Source: Martinezella lusitana (GTDB lineage Bacteria; Pseudomonadota; Alphaproteobacteria; Rhizobiales; Rhizobiaceae). From it: DNA of 64,000 nt. The translations under genes and the position numbers were made by a program. A model generated the notes under the pieces. It was not told where the DNA came from. It ran no database searches and saw nothing but the letters and a program-made list of their open reading frames with translations. Positions 1 through 8,822 of this stretch are shown here, piece after piece (positions within the stretch are counted from its first letter, which is position 1; every line of letters begins with the position of its first letter). Where the stretch lies: assembly GCF_900094565.1 (NCBI RefSeq), contig NZ_FMAF01000015.1, positions 1 to 64,000 of the forward strand. Reading direction: 5' to 3'.

Positions 1-201
1 GGTCGCACCACCCATCACTCCGGCTATGCCGTTAGTCAGCGCATTCGCAAGCGTATCGAAGAAGTGTTCGGCTGGGCCAAGACCAGCGGCGGAATGCGCA
101 AGACCCGCCACCGCGGAAAGGATCGCGTCGGCTGGATGTTCACCCTGACGGCCACCGCTTATAATTTGGTGAGGCTACCAAAGCTGCTGGCGACGGCATG
201 A
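1..201 (+). mobile_element. IS5-family transposase, C-terminal end (cut by window edge)
   Basis: The first 66 codons are open in frame 1 and end at TGA 199-201. The peptide holds the typical C-terminal block of IS5-family DDE transposases: GYAVSQRIRKRIEEVFGW, followed by a KT.GGMRKTRHRG segment and the terminal TATAYNLVRLPKLL. The glutamate in the RIEEVFGW stretch would be the last catalytic acid of the DDE triad. The N-terminal part lies outside the window, so whether the element is intact cannot be judged. No terminal inverted repeat could be assigned in the roughly 250 bp after the stop. It differs from the IS5-type relic at 45.4 kb. Confidence 0.85.
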
Positions 202-452
202 TCGCGCCCGTAATCCGCCCAAAGACGGTGGATTACTATCAAGCACGCCGAAAGGGCCGCTGAAAAAGCATCGTCAAGGCTCGTCTTCGAGCCATCTAGC
301 GAGGATCGGCTGAAAAATTAACGCTATTTCCGCACCTTGCTAAGGGACGGCGCCAGGAAATCCGCCTGAATATCCCGCTGCCATCCGGTGTGTCGAGCCC
401 GAGGACGCAGTGGAGACAGCTGCATCTTGAAGATTGCCCAGGAGGTAACGCC

Positions 453-935
453 TTGACTGATCGATCCCCGCAGACGGCAGAAATCCGTCTCGCTCCGATG
501 ACCGAGGCAAACCGGGCGTTGGTGACGTCCTTGGAGCTTGCTCAAGAGCAGGTGGATTTCGTCGCGAGCAATTCGGACTCTCTGGAAGAAGCCAATGACG
601 ATGTGGACGCGCAGCCGCGCGCTATCATGTTGGGGGATCGTATTGTCGGGTTTCTGATGTACGAGGCGCCGGCGGACGATTGCGAGGCGCGAATCTACCG
701 CTTCATGATCGACCGCGCCTACCAGGGTAGAGGTTACGGCAAGGCCGCGTTGCGCGAAGTGCTGGCGGAAATCGGAAGGCTCGGCCACATCAGGCACGTT
801 TCGATCTGCTATGGCCCTGAGAATAAAGGCGCGCGACACCTCTATCGCGCTGCCGGCTTCGTTGAAGAGGGACTCGACGAGGACGGGGAAATGATCGCCG
901 ACCTGGTCCTATCTGCACGGGCGGACAATCCATGA
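453..935 (+). CDS. GNAT-family N-acetyltransferase, polyamine-acetyltransferase-like
   Basis: A 160-residue protein of the GNAT fold, which transfers acetyl from acetyl-CoA to a primary amine. The acetyl-CoA loop is the motif QGRGYGK at residues 91-97, preceded by the beta-4 strand IYRFMID. The C-terminal part (ENKGARHLYRAAGF, residues 123-136) is the usual splayed strand and helix. The pattern resembles BltD/spermidine acetyltransferases, but the substrate is not shown. The frame is open upstream to 390. TTG 453 is preferred because AGGAGG lies about 7 bp before it and the GNAT fold begins just after. It overlaps the next gene by 4 bp (ATGA), so the two are almost certainly translationally coupled. 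Confidence 0.8.
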   Translation: MTDRSPQTAEIRLAPMTEANRALVTSLELAQEQVDFVASNSDSLEEANDDVDAQPRAIMLGDRIVGFLMYEAPADDCEARIYRFMIDRAYQGRGYGKAALREVLAEIGRLGHIRHVSICYGPENKGARHLYRAAGFVEEGLDEDGEMIADLVLSARADNP

Positions 936-1591
936 CACGCCCGCCCTACGCTCCGCCAACCCTGCCCGAGGAAATAGCACTTTTGGAGGCGATGGCTGCC
1001 ATTGCACCGAAAGGCGTTCGGATTGGATGCCGGAAGATACGCGATGAGGATGAGGCCCACTTGCTGCCGGAGGAAGCACGGGCCATCCCGGCACGCCACC
1101 CGGCCATCCGGCGGGCCAGCGGCGCGGCCCGGTGGATCGCACACGGTCTGCTGTGGGACATTGGCTTAAACGACTTCGCTGTCCTGCGTACGTCATCAGG
1201 CGCGCCGGTCTGGCCCGACGGGATGACGGGTTCGTTGGCTCACGACAACGAAATGGCAGTAGCGGCGGTGGCGCCTGTTTCCCACATCGGCTCTCTCGGT
1301 ATCGATGTCGAGCCCGCCCAGCCCCTCCCACACGACATTTTCGCGTTAGTTACAACCCCTGCAGATACGACAGAAGCACTAAATCAAGACCTTACCGGTC
1401 GTATTCTCTTTTCAGCCAAGGAAGCAGTCTATAAGGCGGTGTATCCGCTTGATCGCGAGATATTGGGCTATGAGGATATCGCGGTGGACCTCAACGCAGG
1501 TCTTGCAGTGACGACGACAGGCCATCGGGTCAAGCTCTTATACTGTGTTGCTCCACGCGTGGTCGTTGTGGCGTTTGTTCGCGGGAATTAG
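932..1591 (+). CDS. 4'-phosphopantetheinyl transferase, EntD/Sfp superfamily
   Basis: A 219-residue protein. Family enzymes move the 4'-phosphopantetheine arm from CoA to a serine of carrier proteins of siderophore, polyketide or peptide synthetases. Visible motifs are WPDGMTGSLAH (94-104), the Mg-binding GIDVE (123-127) and FSAKEAVYKA (160-169), in EntD order. The key acidic residues D125, E127 and E164 are present. It overlaps the acetyltransferase by 4 bp. No carrier-protein or synthetase gene occurs anywhere in the window, so its partner must be encoded elsewhere. An alternative is that the pair is a stand-alone accessory module. The family call is firm; the target is unknown. Confidence 0.88.
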   Translation: MTRPPYAPPTLPEEIALLEAMAAIAPKGVRIGCRKIRDEDEAHLLPEEARAIPARHPAIRRASGAARWIAHGLLWDIGLNDFAVLRTSSGAPVWPDGMTGSLAHDNEMAVAAVAPVSHIGSLGIDVEPAQPLPHDIFALVTTPADTTEALNQDLTGRILFSAKEAVYKAVYPLDREILGYEDIAVDLNAGLAVTTTGHRVKLLYCVAPRVVVVAFVRGN

Positions 1592-2060
1592 TTCCGGCAT
1601 TCTGCGGGCACAAGTATCAGGAGCGCAATGATGCCGACCACTGCGAAAACTGCTCCATAGATGAACACGGCCTGACGGCCAAGGTGATCCCAAAGCAGAC
1701 CGGCGATGACCTGGCAATGAGTTGAGTGAGCCCAACCAGGGAATTGTACCAACCGATGCCGCCGGCGCGCAGTTCCCGGGGTACGAGGCTAGAAGCGAGC
1801 GCCTTTCCAGCGGCACGGAAGGTACCCCGATAGGCGCCATAGCAGACGAACACTACGGCCACGATGACGACATTGACCGTGAGCGCAAACCCCGCATAAG
1901 CGACAAAGAACACGGCGAACGCCGCGAGCAGAACATCACGGCGGCTGATCCGATCAGACAAAAAGCCCATGGGATAGGAGACTAGGGCAGCGACGAGATC
2001 GAACTGGCCTCGATCGAGGCACCTGCGGCCTGCGTTTCGAGGATCAGAAATGCGAGATTA
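1588..2060 (-). pseudogene. MFS transporter remnant, C-terminal third with frameshifts
   Basis: The minus strand carries the last few helices of a drug/sugar-type MFS permease in broken frames. One frame gives a helix ending LVAALVSYPMGFLSDRISRR, the cytosolic loop motif of MFS proteins, then helices up to GLTQLI at about 1715. A shift then moves the match to another frame reading VIAGLLWDHLGRQ and on to VPAECRN with a stop at 1588-1590. Upstream, the preceding helix (LAFLILETQAAGASIEA, about 2000-2056) is in a third frame. The N-terminal half is absent: the SPW-repeat gene ends exactly where homology starts. At least two frameshifts plus truncation make this a dead gene. Confidence 0.75.
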
Positions 2061-2417
2061 TGGTAATGGAGTTGGGGAGTGCCTGCCGAGCAATACCCAT
2101 GCCGCAAGTATGATGAGCAGCAGGCCTGAGATAAGAGCATTCCATGTAAAGAGGGGATTCTCAGTATATCGAAGAGCCCAGGGTGAGACGATAAGCCAGC
2201 CGCCAAGCAGGATATCGGCTCGATCCTCCCAAAGATGGTATGACGCGTAGGCCGCTCCTCCCAGAGCTGCGACGACGAGGCCGCAGACAAGAAAATTCCA
2301 AGCGGGCGCGCCAATTGGAAAGGAATCGGGGCCGTAGCTCCCGAATACCCATGGCGAGGCAATTAGCCACATGCCAATGATGAACACAATATGGTCCTGC
2401 CAGCGACGCTGCTTCAT
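2058..2417 (-). CDS. SPW-repeat membrane protein
   Basis: A 119-residue hydrophobic protein with four predicted membrane helices in two tandem units. Each unit carries the family signature: ASPWVFG near residue 20 and VSPWALR near residue 79. The SPW family (two-helix repeats named for Ser-Pro-Trp) is widespread in rhizobia, has no established biochemical role, and lies in the inner membrane. The start ATG at 2417 follows a GGAGAAGCG ribosome site. The gene stands alone, and its stop abuts the MFS remnant. The length is normal for a two-repeat member. Confidence 0.8.
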   Translation of the reverse strand: MKQRRWQDHIVFIIGMWLIASPWVFGSYGPDSFPIGAPAWNFLVCGLVVAALGGAAYASYHLWEDRADILLGGWLIVSPWALRYTENPLFTWNALISGLLLIILAAWVLLGRHSPTPLP

Positions 2418-2588
2418 ATCGCTTCTCCTTCATGCAACAAATAAAACTTATCGTGTCTTCAGGAGCCAATCATTGCGTTTGGTCAAATCCAATCGGTGTC
2501 TGCTTCAGCGATAAGCCGGCTGCGTACGGAACAGATGCCATAAGCTGCGAGATAGCGTGACGAACGATGCCCCCTGCTCGCAACACGC

Positions 2589-4682
2589 TCATTCGTACCG
2601 GAGCGCCTCGATGGGATCGAGATTGGCTGCCTTATGGGCCGGATAATAACCAAAGAAGACTCCGACCATTGCCGAGAACAGAAAACCTCCTGTCATTGCG
2701 GCCACCGAAAGTGGCGCCGGCCAGTTGAAGACCTGTGAAATCACCAGGGAAACAGCAATGCCCATGACAATTCCGGCAATGCCGCCACTGACGCTGAGAA
2801 AGATCGCTTCGGCCAGAAACTGCAATAGAACATGTAGGCGCCGGGCACCGATCGCCATGCGCAGACCAATCTCCCGAGTTCGTTCCGTCACCGATACCAG
2901 CAGAATATTCATAATGCCGATTCCGCCGACAAGAAGAGAGATCGATGCGACGACCGCAAGCAGGAGGGCCATAATCCGGCTGCTGCTTTTAGCCGCCTCC
3001 GCGAATTGGCTGAGGTTACGGACATCGAAATCCTTGTTTTGGGTCGCCTTGATGTTGTGGCGTCGCGTCAGAATATCGTTAATGTCTTTGACCGCCTCGG
3101 GTACCTGGTCGGCGCTCTTTGCCTGAACGAACAGCATATTGGCAAATCCCGTCAGGCGGGGTTGCAGATTGTAGGGATTCGGTGCCGGCAAATAGACCCA
3201 GTTGTTGGGCGTTTGCACCTGGCTCGGTGCTGCAACACCCAGTACGCGTCGTTCGGCGGTCGTAAACGGGATCATGACAACATCGTCTTGATCTTGTCCC
3301 ATTGCCGACTGGCCTTTGCCCGCCAGCAGGCCAACGACTCGCATCGGAACATTCCGAATTCTGATCGTCGCTCCGATCGGATTTTCGGTCGTAGCGAACA
3401 GCTGACGATAAACCGTCTGACCGATGACGGCGACCAGATCGCCATTGCGTTCGTCTTCGCCGCTTATCGGCGCGCCGGCGGCGATATGCCAATTGGTGAT
3501 GGCCGGATAGGCTTCGCTGACCCCCTGAATATTCGTTGTCCAATTTTTGCTGCCATATTCGGCCTGGCCCTGCTGGCGGATGAGATAGCCGATATTCGCG
3601 ACAGCTGTATCCTCTCCGATCGCCCTGGCATCCGCAACGGTCAGCGTGCTTGCGCTGCCATATCCTATCCGCGCGCCACCGCTTGTGAGCGCTCCTGGCA
3701 GAACCACCACGACATTCGTTCCAAGGCTCTCGATTTGTCTCGCAACGGCGTTGTTTGCACCTTGTCCGACTGCCACCATCACGATAAGCGCCGCCACGCC
3801 GATGAAGACGCCCAGCATCGTCAGTATCGATCGCATCTTGTTGCGACGGATAGCCTGCCCCGCTGCACCGAGCGCCATAAGCCCGAAGGCGAGGCCGCCA
3901 CTGGATTCCGATCGCACTCTGCCATCATTGTCGGCGCTCGCCACTGGAGACACATTGGCCCGGTTACGTTCGATCTTTCGTTCATCCGCAACGATCTGGC
4001 CGTCGCGCATGGTTACGATACGATCGGCATAGGCGGCGATGTCCGCTTCGTGCGTGATCAGCACTATGGTTACGCCTTGGTGGCGATTGAGAGCGACAAG
4101 GACTTCCATGATCTCATGCGAGGTCTTCGTGTCGAGGTTTCCCGTTGGTTCGTCCGCCAGAAGCAGATGAGGAGAGTTGATCAAAGCGCGCGCTATGGCG
4201 ACCCGCTGCTGCTGGCCGCCGGATAGCTGACCGGGCGTGTTGCGTTCGCGATCTCCAAGCCCCAAGCGAGCAAGCGAAGCGCGCGCGTGTTCTACCGCAC
4301 CGGCACCGTCGACCGTGCCAGCTTTGGCATAGTAGAGCGGCAGGCGAACATTTTCGAGGGCACTCGTACGCGGCAACAGGTTGAAGCTCTGAAAGACGAA
4401 ACCGAGTCGTTCGCTTCGAATAGCGGCGAGAGCCGGTTCTGTAAGTTTCGCGACATCGACGCCCTCAAAAAGATAGCTACCGCTGCTTGGGCGATCGAGA
4501 CAGCCGAGAATCGATATCAATGTGGATTTTCCTGAACCTGACGACCCTACGATCGCAATGAATTCGCCCCGCTCGACCTTGATATTGACCCCGCGGATCG
4601 CCTTGACCTCCGTGCCGCCGACCACAAAAGTTCTTGTGACATCCTTCAATTCTATAACGGGCTGAGTTTCCTGAAATGTCAT
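2589..4682 (-). CDS. macB: MacB-type ABC exporter (fused ATPase and permease)
   Basis: A 697-residue fusion typical of MacB. It has an N-terminal ATPase domain with Walker A GSSGSGKST (46-54), signature LSGGQ (153-157) and Walker B LLLADEP (173-179). Then come one membrane helix near residue 285, a large periplasmic domain, and three C-terminal helices ending in the conserved NLDPIEALRYE. MacB works with a MacA adaptor and an outer-membrane channel to expel macrolides, peptides or lipids from the periplasm. The adaptor gene is 13 bp upstream. ATG 4682 was chosen over the upstream in-frame start at 4766, which would add 28 non-conserved residues overlapping macA. No channel gene is adjacent; the TolC-like proteins at 58-64 kb might serve, which is inference. 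Confidence 0.9.
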   Translation of the reverse strand: MTFQETQPVIELKDVTRTFVVGGTEVKAIRGVNIKVERGEFIAIVGSSGSGKSTLISILGCLDRPSSGSYLFEGVDVAKLTEPALAAIRSERLGFVFQSFNLLPRTSALENVRLPLYYAKAGTVDGAGAVEHARASLARLGLGDRERNTPGQLSGGQQQRVAIARALINSPHLLLADEPTGNLDTKTSHEIMEVLVALNRHQGVTIVLITHEADIAAYADRIVTMRDGQIVADERKIERNRANVSPVASADNDGRVRSESSGGLAFGLMALGAAGQAIRRNKMRSILTMLGVFIGVAALIVMVAVGQGANNAVARQIESLGTNVVVVLPGALTSGGARIGYGSASTLTVADARAIGEDTAVANIGYLIRQQGQAEYGSKNWTTNIQGVSEAYPAITNWHIAAGAPISGEDERNGDLVAVIGQTVYRQLFATTENPIGATIRIRNVPMRVVGLLAGKGQSAMGQDQDDVVMIPFTTAERRVLGVAAPSQVQTPNNWVYLPAPNPYNLQPRLTGFANMLFVQAKSADQVPEAVKDINDILTRRHNIKATQNKDFDVRNLSQFAEAAKSSSRIMALLLAVVASISLLVGGIGIMNILLVSVTERTREIGLRMAIGARRLHVLLQFLAEAIFLSVSGGIAGIVMGIAVSLVISQVFNWPAPLSVAAMTGGFLFSAMVGVFFGYYPAHKAANLDPIEALRYE

Positions 4683-4695
4683 GGCAGAACCGCCT

Positions 4696-5952
4696 TTACA
4701 ATCTGAGGAGGCGGGAGAGAGCCGACGAATTCGATGATGTACTTTGTCCGACGATGACCTTGTCACCGACGGACAGGTCGCCCGCCTCGATCGCGGTGAA
4801 GGACTGGTCGCTTATACCTGTTCTTACGGGCACCAGGGTCAGCACACCGCTGCGCTGCACCCATACATGTGCCGCCTTCATATCTGCGGGGTAGGGTGTT
4901 GTGGATGGAATCGAGCCCTCTCTTGGCTGGAACCGCAGAGCCTGGTTGGGAACGCGAAGGACGCTCGTCTGATGATCGGTAACAATGCTCAGCGACGCGG
5001 TCATACCCGGTTTCAGGGCAAGATCCGCGTTGTCGACGCCGACGACCGCATCGAAAGTGACGATATTTTGAACGGTTTGCGGCGATTGCCGAACTTGTTT
5101 GACTTTACCTTCAAAGGCTCGCGCCGGAAAGGCATCGACACTGAAAGTGACCGGCTCGCCCTCTCGGATAGCCCCGATATCGCTTTCGCTGATGTTGGTA
5201 TCCACCTGCATTCTGGTTAGATCGGTGGCGATGAGGAAAAGTGTGGGGGTCTGGAAGCTCGCGGCCACAGTTTGGCCCTGGCTCACATTGCGGGAAACTA
5301 CGACGCCATTAACGGGTGAGCGTATGTTCGTATAGTCGAGATTGATCTGCGCGGCGGCAAGCTCGGCTTTGCGCTGCTCGATTACCGCCTGGTCAAGGGC
5401 CACCTGCGCTTCGGCCTGCTCGGCAAGGTTTTTGGCGATATCGACGGTGTCCTGAGAGACTGCTTGAGGCTCTATGAGACGGCGGCTCCTTTCATAGTTC
5501 AATTGCGCATAATCCAAATTGGCCTTATCTTTGCTCATCTGAGCATTGGCGACCGACAGATTTGCAGAGTCCTGATTGACTGTGGTCTGGTAGGGGCGGG
5601 GGTCGATAGTCGCACACACCTGTCCCGCCTTGACCACGGTATTGTAGTCGCAGCGGATCTCCGTGATCGGGCCGGATACATAGCTGCCGACGATGATGGT
5701 GAGTTCCGGATTGACTGTTCCGGTTGCTGTCACCTGCCGTACCACGTCACCTTTAGTCACGAGGGCGATCTCGAAGGACTGAGTTATAGGTTTTCCGATG
5801 CGCTGCCAGACAACGATGAATGCAAACGCCGACACGACCGTCATGCTTGCCAGCAACCAAGGCCAAAGCACCCGGCGTTTCCGCGCCTTCGGCGTTGTCG
5901 CCGGAGCGGATACCTCACGCAGTAGCGGTCGCGCTTCGATTGAGCCATCCAT
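4696..5952 (-). CDS. macA: MacA-type periplasmic adaptor (membrane fusion protein)
   Basis: A 418-residue adaptor. It has a membrane anchor at about residues 30-52, a barrel-sandwich strand with VTATGTVNPELTI, and a long coiled-coil hairpin. A second lipoyl half follows (NLDYTNIRSPVNGVVVSRNV), then beta-barrel and membrane-proximal domains. MacA links the MacB exporter to an outer-membrane channel. ATG 5952 has an AAGGAG site 8-9 bp before it. The open frame runs to 6018, but those residues lack adaptor features. It is the first gene of a two-gene operon with macB. The substrate cannot be read from sequence. Confidence 0.88.
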   Translation of the reverse strand: MDGSIEARPLLREVSAPATTPKARKRRVLWPWLLASMTVVSAFAFIVVWQRIGKPITQSFEIALVTKGDVVRQVTATGTVNPELTIIVGSYVSGPITEIRCDYNTVVKAGQVCATIDPRPYQTTVNQDSANLSVANAQMSKDKANLDYAQLNYERSRRLIEPQAVSQDTVDIAKNLAEQAEAQVALDQAVIEQRKAELAAAQINLDYTNIRSPVNGVVVSRNVSQGQTVAASFQTPTLFLIATDLTRMQVDTNISESDIGAIREGEPVTFSVDAFPARAFEGKVKQVRQSPQTVQNIVTFDAVVGVDNADLALKPGMTASLSIVTDHQTSVLRVPNQALRFQPREGSIPSTTPYPADMKAAHVWVQRSGVLTLVPVRTGISDQSFTAIEAGDLSVGDKVIVGQSTSSNSSALSRLLRL

Positions 5953-6459
5953 GCACCATACTCCTTCTGTGCTCCAACTCTGCCATCGCGAGACAGTCTG
6001 GACATTGATCTGGCGCAAAGGTCATAGAGTGGACGTGGCGGCTATCGCCTCCAAAACGTCGTGAGATCGATCTCATCTCCAAGAGCGATGCATCTACGGC
6101 ACGCCGGCTGGGTATCCACGGTTACGAAGGCTGTGCCAGAATGGCTGTGCTCCGCTGCGCCGCAGTAACTCCGCGCAGGCGGGCCACGATTATGTGGCGT
6201 GAGAGCCTCCGGTCGGCCAATCCGGAAGCGATGGCGTATCCGATATCGATTGATACGGCCATCCAGCCATCGATCGATCATTACGACGATATCCAGACGC
6301 ATAAGCGCTAGATCTTGGTATTTACATTCCTCTTGCTGAAACAAGCAAAAGTAGAAATACCTCCAATGATTCCGAAATCAAAAGCTGTTCTCAGCTGTAC
6401 ATGCGAAGATTTGGAGGTTAAGCTAATTTAGCCTTCTGCAAAGACTATGTGAGGGGCGG
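5953..6459. other. Intergenic region between macA and the GAF gene
   Basis: About 500 bp separating two divergently oriented genes, so it should hold both promoters. A 100-codon minus-strand frame (6042-6344, TTG start) fills part of it but has no recognisable domain and no good ribosome site. The stretch from 6330 to 6440 is AT-rich compared with its surroundings, as expected for promoter DNA. No confident operator or RNA gene was seen. Confidence 0.4.
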
Positions 6460-7080
6460 ATGCGACGCTTCATCGTTCGGCAGAATATCGAGCGCTTCGA
6501 GCGCCTGCTTAGCGAAGGCTTGGACGATCATGAGCGCTCGATGTTTGAGCAACTGCTCGCTCAAGCGCGCAATGAATTATACTGGCTGGAGAATATTTGG
6601 TCACAAACCTGTCCGCATCTCGGTATTTCGGATTCCGCCGGGGCTAACGCCGAAAGATGTCTCGATCGCGTTGTCATGGCCCGGGGCGCCAACTTTGGAA
6701 GTTTGCAGCTGTTGGATATCGACACGGCTCATCTCTGCCTTATTGCCCACCACAATTTTGATCGCTCTTCCGTCGAACAGTTTGCAAGGGTGCGGAACGG
6801 AGAGGCGACGACCTGCGATGCCGCTCGCATTTTACAAGCATCCGTCTTCGTTGAAGATATCGAGAGTGCCGATGGGTTTGCTTCTTTAAGAGACTGGACT
6901 CGCAGGATCGGTATTCGAGCGATCCAGACAACACCGATATTCGGCCATTCCGGAAAGTTCATTGGCGCGTTTTCCACGCACTATGCGAGTCCACGTTCCT
7001 TTTCGAGCGAGGAAAGGGAAATGAATTCTGTCAGTTCTGAACAGTTTAGACGCTTGTTCGCTGACATGGGACGAACATAG
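6460..7080 (+). CDS. GAF-domain protein, probable sensor or signalling adaptor
   Basis: A 206-residue cytosolic protein. Residues 1-45 look helical and charged (ERFERLLSEGLDDHERSMFEQLL), a linker type seen in rhizobial sensory proteins. Residues about 60-200 form a GAF domain with ANFGSLQLLD, then LCLIAHHNF, then FVEDIES and a terminal GKFIGAFSTHYASPRSFS strand-turn typical of GAF folds. No kinase, cyclase or HTH domain is attached, so its output must lie in a partner. It is divergent from macAB with 500 bp between them, and no two-component gene is adjacent. ATG 6460 follows GAGGGGCG at suitable spacing. The ligand is unknown. Confidence 0.7.
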   Translation: MRRFIVRQNIERFERLLSEGLDDHERSMFEQLLAQARNELYWLENIWSQTCPHLGISDSAGANAERCLDRVVMARGANFGSLQLLDIDTAHLCLIAHHNFDRSSVEQFARVRNGEATTCDAARILQASVFVEDIESADGFASLRDWTRRIGIRAIQTTPIFGHSGKFIGAFSTHYASPRSFSSEEREMNSVSSEQFRRLFADMGRT

Positions 7081-7509
7081 GTTGCGAACCGGCATTAGTT
7101 TCCGATGCCGATGAGAGCGACAAATAGCTGTTGGCTGACGTGGCCAAAATGGCTGTTTTTGGAGATCCGTTCTGGTGGTGCGACTTCCATTTTCTGAAGG
7201 ATTCCTAGAAATTGAACGCACTCAGCGCTGCTCATCCGCAGTTTGTTCTTCTGAGGCAACGGAGTGATCGCCGGTTAAAATCCCAACAAGAGCCTCACCT
7301 GCGTTTATAGTCACGCAGGCATGGCGCGGATAGAGTCAAGGCTTCGGATGCAAGGGGCGGGAAACCGTCGACATGTGCCGGCCGGAGCCTCTCCTCACCC
7401 GGACGTCGATCGGCAAAGATGATCGTGCCGTCTTTTAATTAACCTCAGGAACAGCTTTGTTGCCGCCCCCCGAATTTACGCGAGTGGACGGCGTTCTCTC
7501 CCGTGACAA
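7081..7509. other. Intergenic stretch, no confident gene
   Basis: The region between the GAF gene and the SDR gene. A short minus-strand frame with ATG 7235 and stop 7095-7097 (46 residues beginning MSSAECVQFLGIL) is the only reading that looks protein-like. It has no recognised family and no clear ribosome site, so it is not called as a gene. The SDR gene ends at 7510. No hairpin followed by a T-run that would make a clean terminator was found. Confidence 0.3.
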
Positions 7510-8301
7510 TCAGAACGCGCTCTTCACAACGCCGCCATCGACCCGCAGTGCCGCGCCATTGGTGGCCGAGGATAGCGGGCTTGCCACATAGGCAACCATG
7601 GTTGCGATTTCCTCAGGCGTCGTGAAGCGTTTGATCAGTGAAGTTGGTCGGATTTTCTCGAAGAACTCGGTCTCGAATTGCGCGAAAGTCTTCCCTTCGG
7701 ATCCGGGCAACGCGGCGACAAAATCGATGACGCCGCGCGACTTCGTTGGACCTGGCAACACGCTGTTGACCGTGATCGCGGTGCCAGCAACGGATTCGGC
7801 GATACCGCGCGCCGCTGCGATCTGGGCCGCCTTGGTCACGCCGTAGTGCACCATCTCGGCAGGAATATGCACGCCGCTTTCGCTCGATATAAAGATGATG
7901 CGGCCCCAGTTACGCTGGCGCATCGCGGGCAGATAAAGACGGGCGAGACGAACACCTGAAAGCACGTTGACATCGAAGAAATGCCGCCAGTCAGCATCCG
8001 GGATCTCTTCGAACGGCTTGGGTTCGAAGATGCCGAGATTGTTGATCAGGATCTCGACATTTGGAAAGAGTTTCGTAATCGCATCGGCGGCTGCTTCAGT
8101 TCCGAGATCGCCGGCAAATCCGTCAACGCGACCGCTTCCAATCGCGACAAGTTCGGCGACCGTGCGATCGACGGCATCTTGGGTTCGTCCATTGACGATG
8201 ACATGGGCGCCCTCACGAACAAGAGTTGCCGCGATTGCATGACCGATGCCGGCGGTGCTGCCGGTAACGAGAGCCAGTTTACCGTTGAGTTCGAGGTTCA
8301 T
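7510..8301 (-). CDS. SDR-family NAD(P)-dependent oxidoreductase
   Basis: A 263-residue classical short-chain dehydrogenase. It has the cofactor glycine motif TGSTAGIG at 13-20, NNLG at 87-90 in place of the usual NNAG, and the catalytic Ser140-Tyr153-Lys157 set (the YGVTK box). The C-terminus GAALRVDGGVV is also typical. It is on the same strand as the PHA genes but about 90 bp beyond the pta relic, so it may or may not belong to that transcript. In related rhizobial loci pta is followed by ackA and fabI; this protein is not FabI-like, since it keeps the classical YxxxK. The substrate is unknown. Confidence 0.85.
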   Translation of the reverse strand: MNLELNGKLALVTGSTAGIGHAIAATLVREGAHVIVNGRTQDAVDRTVAELVAIGSGRVDGFAGDLGTEAAADAITKLFPNVEILINNLGIFEPKPFEEIPDADWRHFFDVNVLSGVRLARLYLPAMRQRNWGRIIFISSESGVHIPAEMVHYGVTKAAQIAAARGIAESVAGTAITVNSVLPGPTKSRGVIDFVAALPGSEGKTFAQFETEFFEKIRPTSLIKRFTTPEEIATMVAYVASPLSSATNGAALRVDGGVVKSAF

Positions 8302-8392
8302 GAGAATTCTCCGATGAAAGACACAACAGATCGATTGAGCATGAAAAGCGCGTTACCCGAGAGGAGGCGGCGTCGCATTGAGCTTTGCCACC

Positions 8393-8814
8393 CTACGGCA
8401 GATCCGGTTGGTAGACCAGTTTGCCTTCCTTGGTAACGATGGTCGATCCACAGGGCTCGCGAGACGCGACTGCCAGCGCATCATCGGAGTTCATTGCTGT
8501 GTAGACGACCTTTCATCCGCGCATCGACCTTACCTTGCGCTGCAAGTTCGACTGCTCGCGCGGCAGCGGCATGGCTGTGTGCCGTCGTCTCGATCTCGAC
8601 CCCGTCGAGCGATATGCCGGCGTTGGTCGCCGCGGCGCGAATCTTTGCATTTGGTCCTATCAGCAGCGGGAGATCAGGCCCTCGTCGCGCACCTCCACAC
8701 CGCCAGGATCGCCTCCGGGCTACAGGAGTGCACGACGGCCGTCCGCAGCGCAGGCGCGGCCCGGCCCCTGGCGATGAAGTGTTCGTAACGGTTATATGGG
8801 AGGAAATCGGTCAT
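8393..8814 (-). pseudogene. Phosphate acetyltransferase (pta) remnant, frameshifted and fused to foreign DNA
   Basis: ATG 8814 lies 9 bp after the phaC stop and opens a peptide starting MTDFLPYNRYEHFIARGRA, the usual N-terminus of the rhizobial bifunctional enoyl-CoA hydratase/phosphate acetyltransferase. Homology continues in other frames: a DEGLIS block, then LLIGPNAKIRAAATNAG and HSHAAAARAVELAAQGKV up to MKGRLHSNEL. It is interrupted by at least two single-base losses near 8700 and 8670. After that block the next 110 bp (to a stop at 8393-8395) encode an unrelated tail reading NSDDALAVASREPCGSTIV. The Pta catalytic C-terminal half is missing. The gene is dead, but its position shows the ancestral operon order phaC-pta. 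Confidence 0.72.
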
Positions 8815-8822
8815 GGGCCGGC

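Noticed and set aside
3006..4226. A 406-codon plus-strand frame over macB
   Set aside because: Antisense shadow of a conserved ABC exporter.
6042..6344. A 100-codon minus-strand frame upstream of macA with several cysteines
   Set aside because: TTG start with no convincing ribosome site and no known domain; the region more likely holds divergent promoters.
8393..8520. Tail of the pta relic considered as an amidohydrolase or acetate-kinase end
   Set aside because: No conserved motif of either family could be placed, so the tail is left unassigned.
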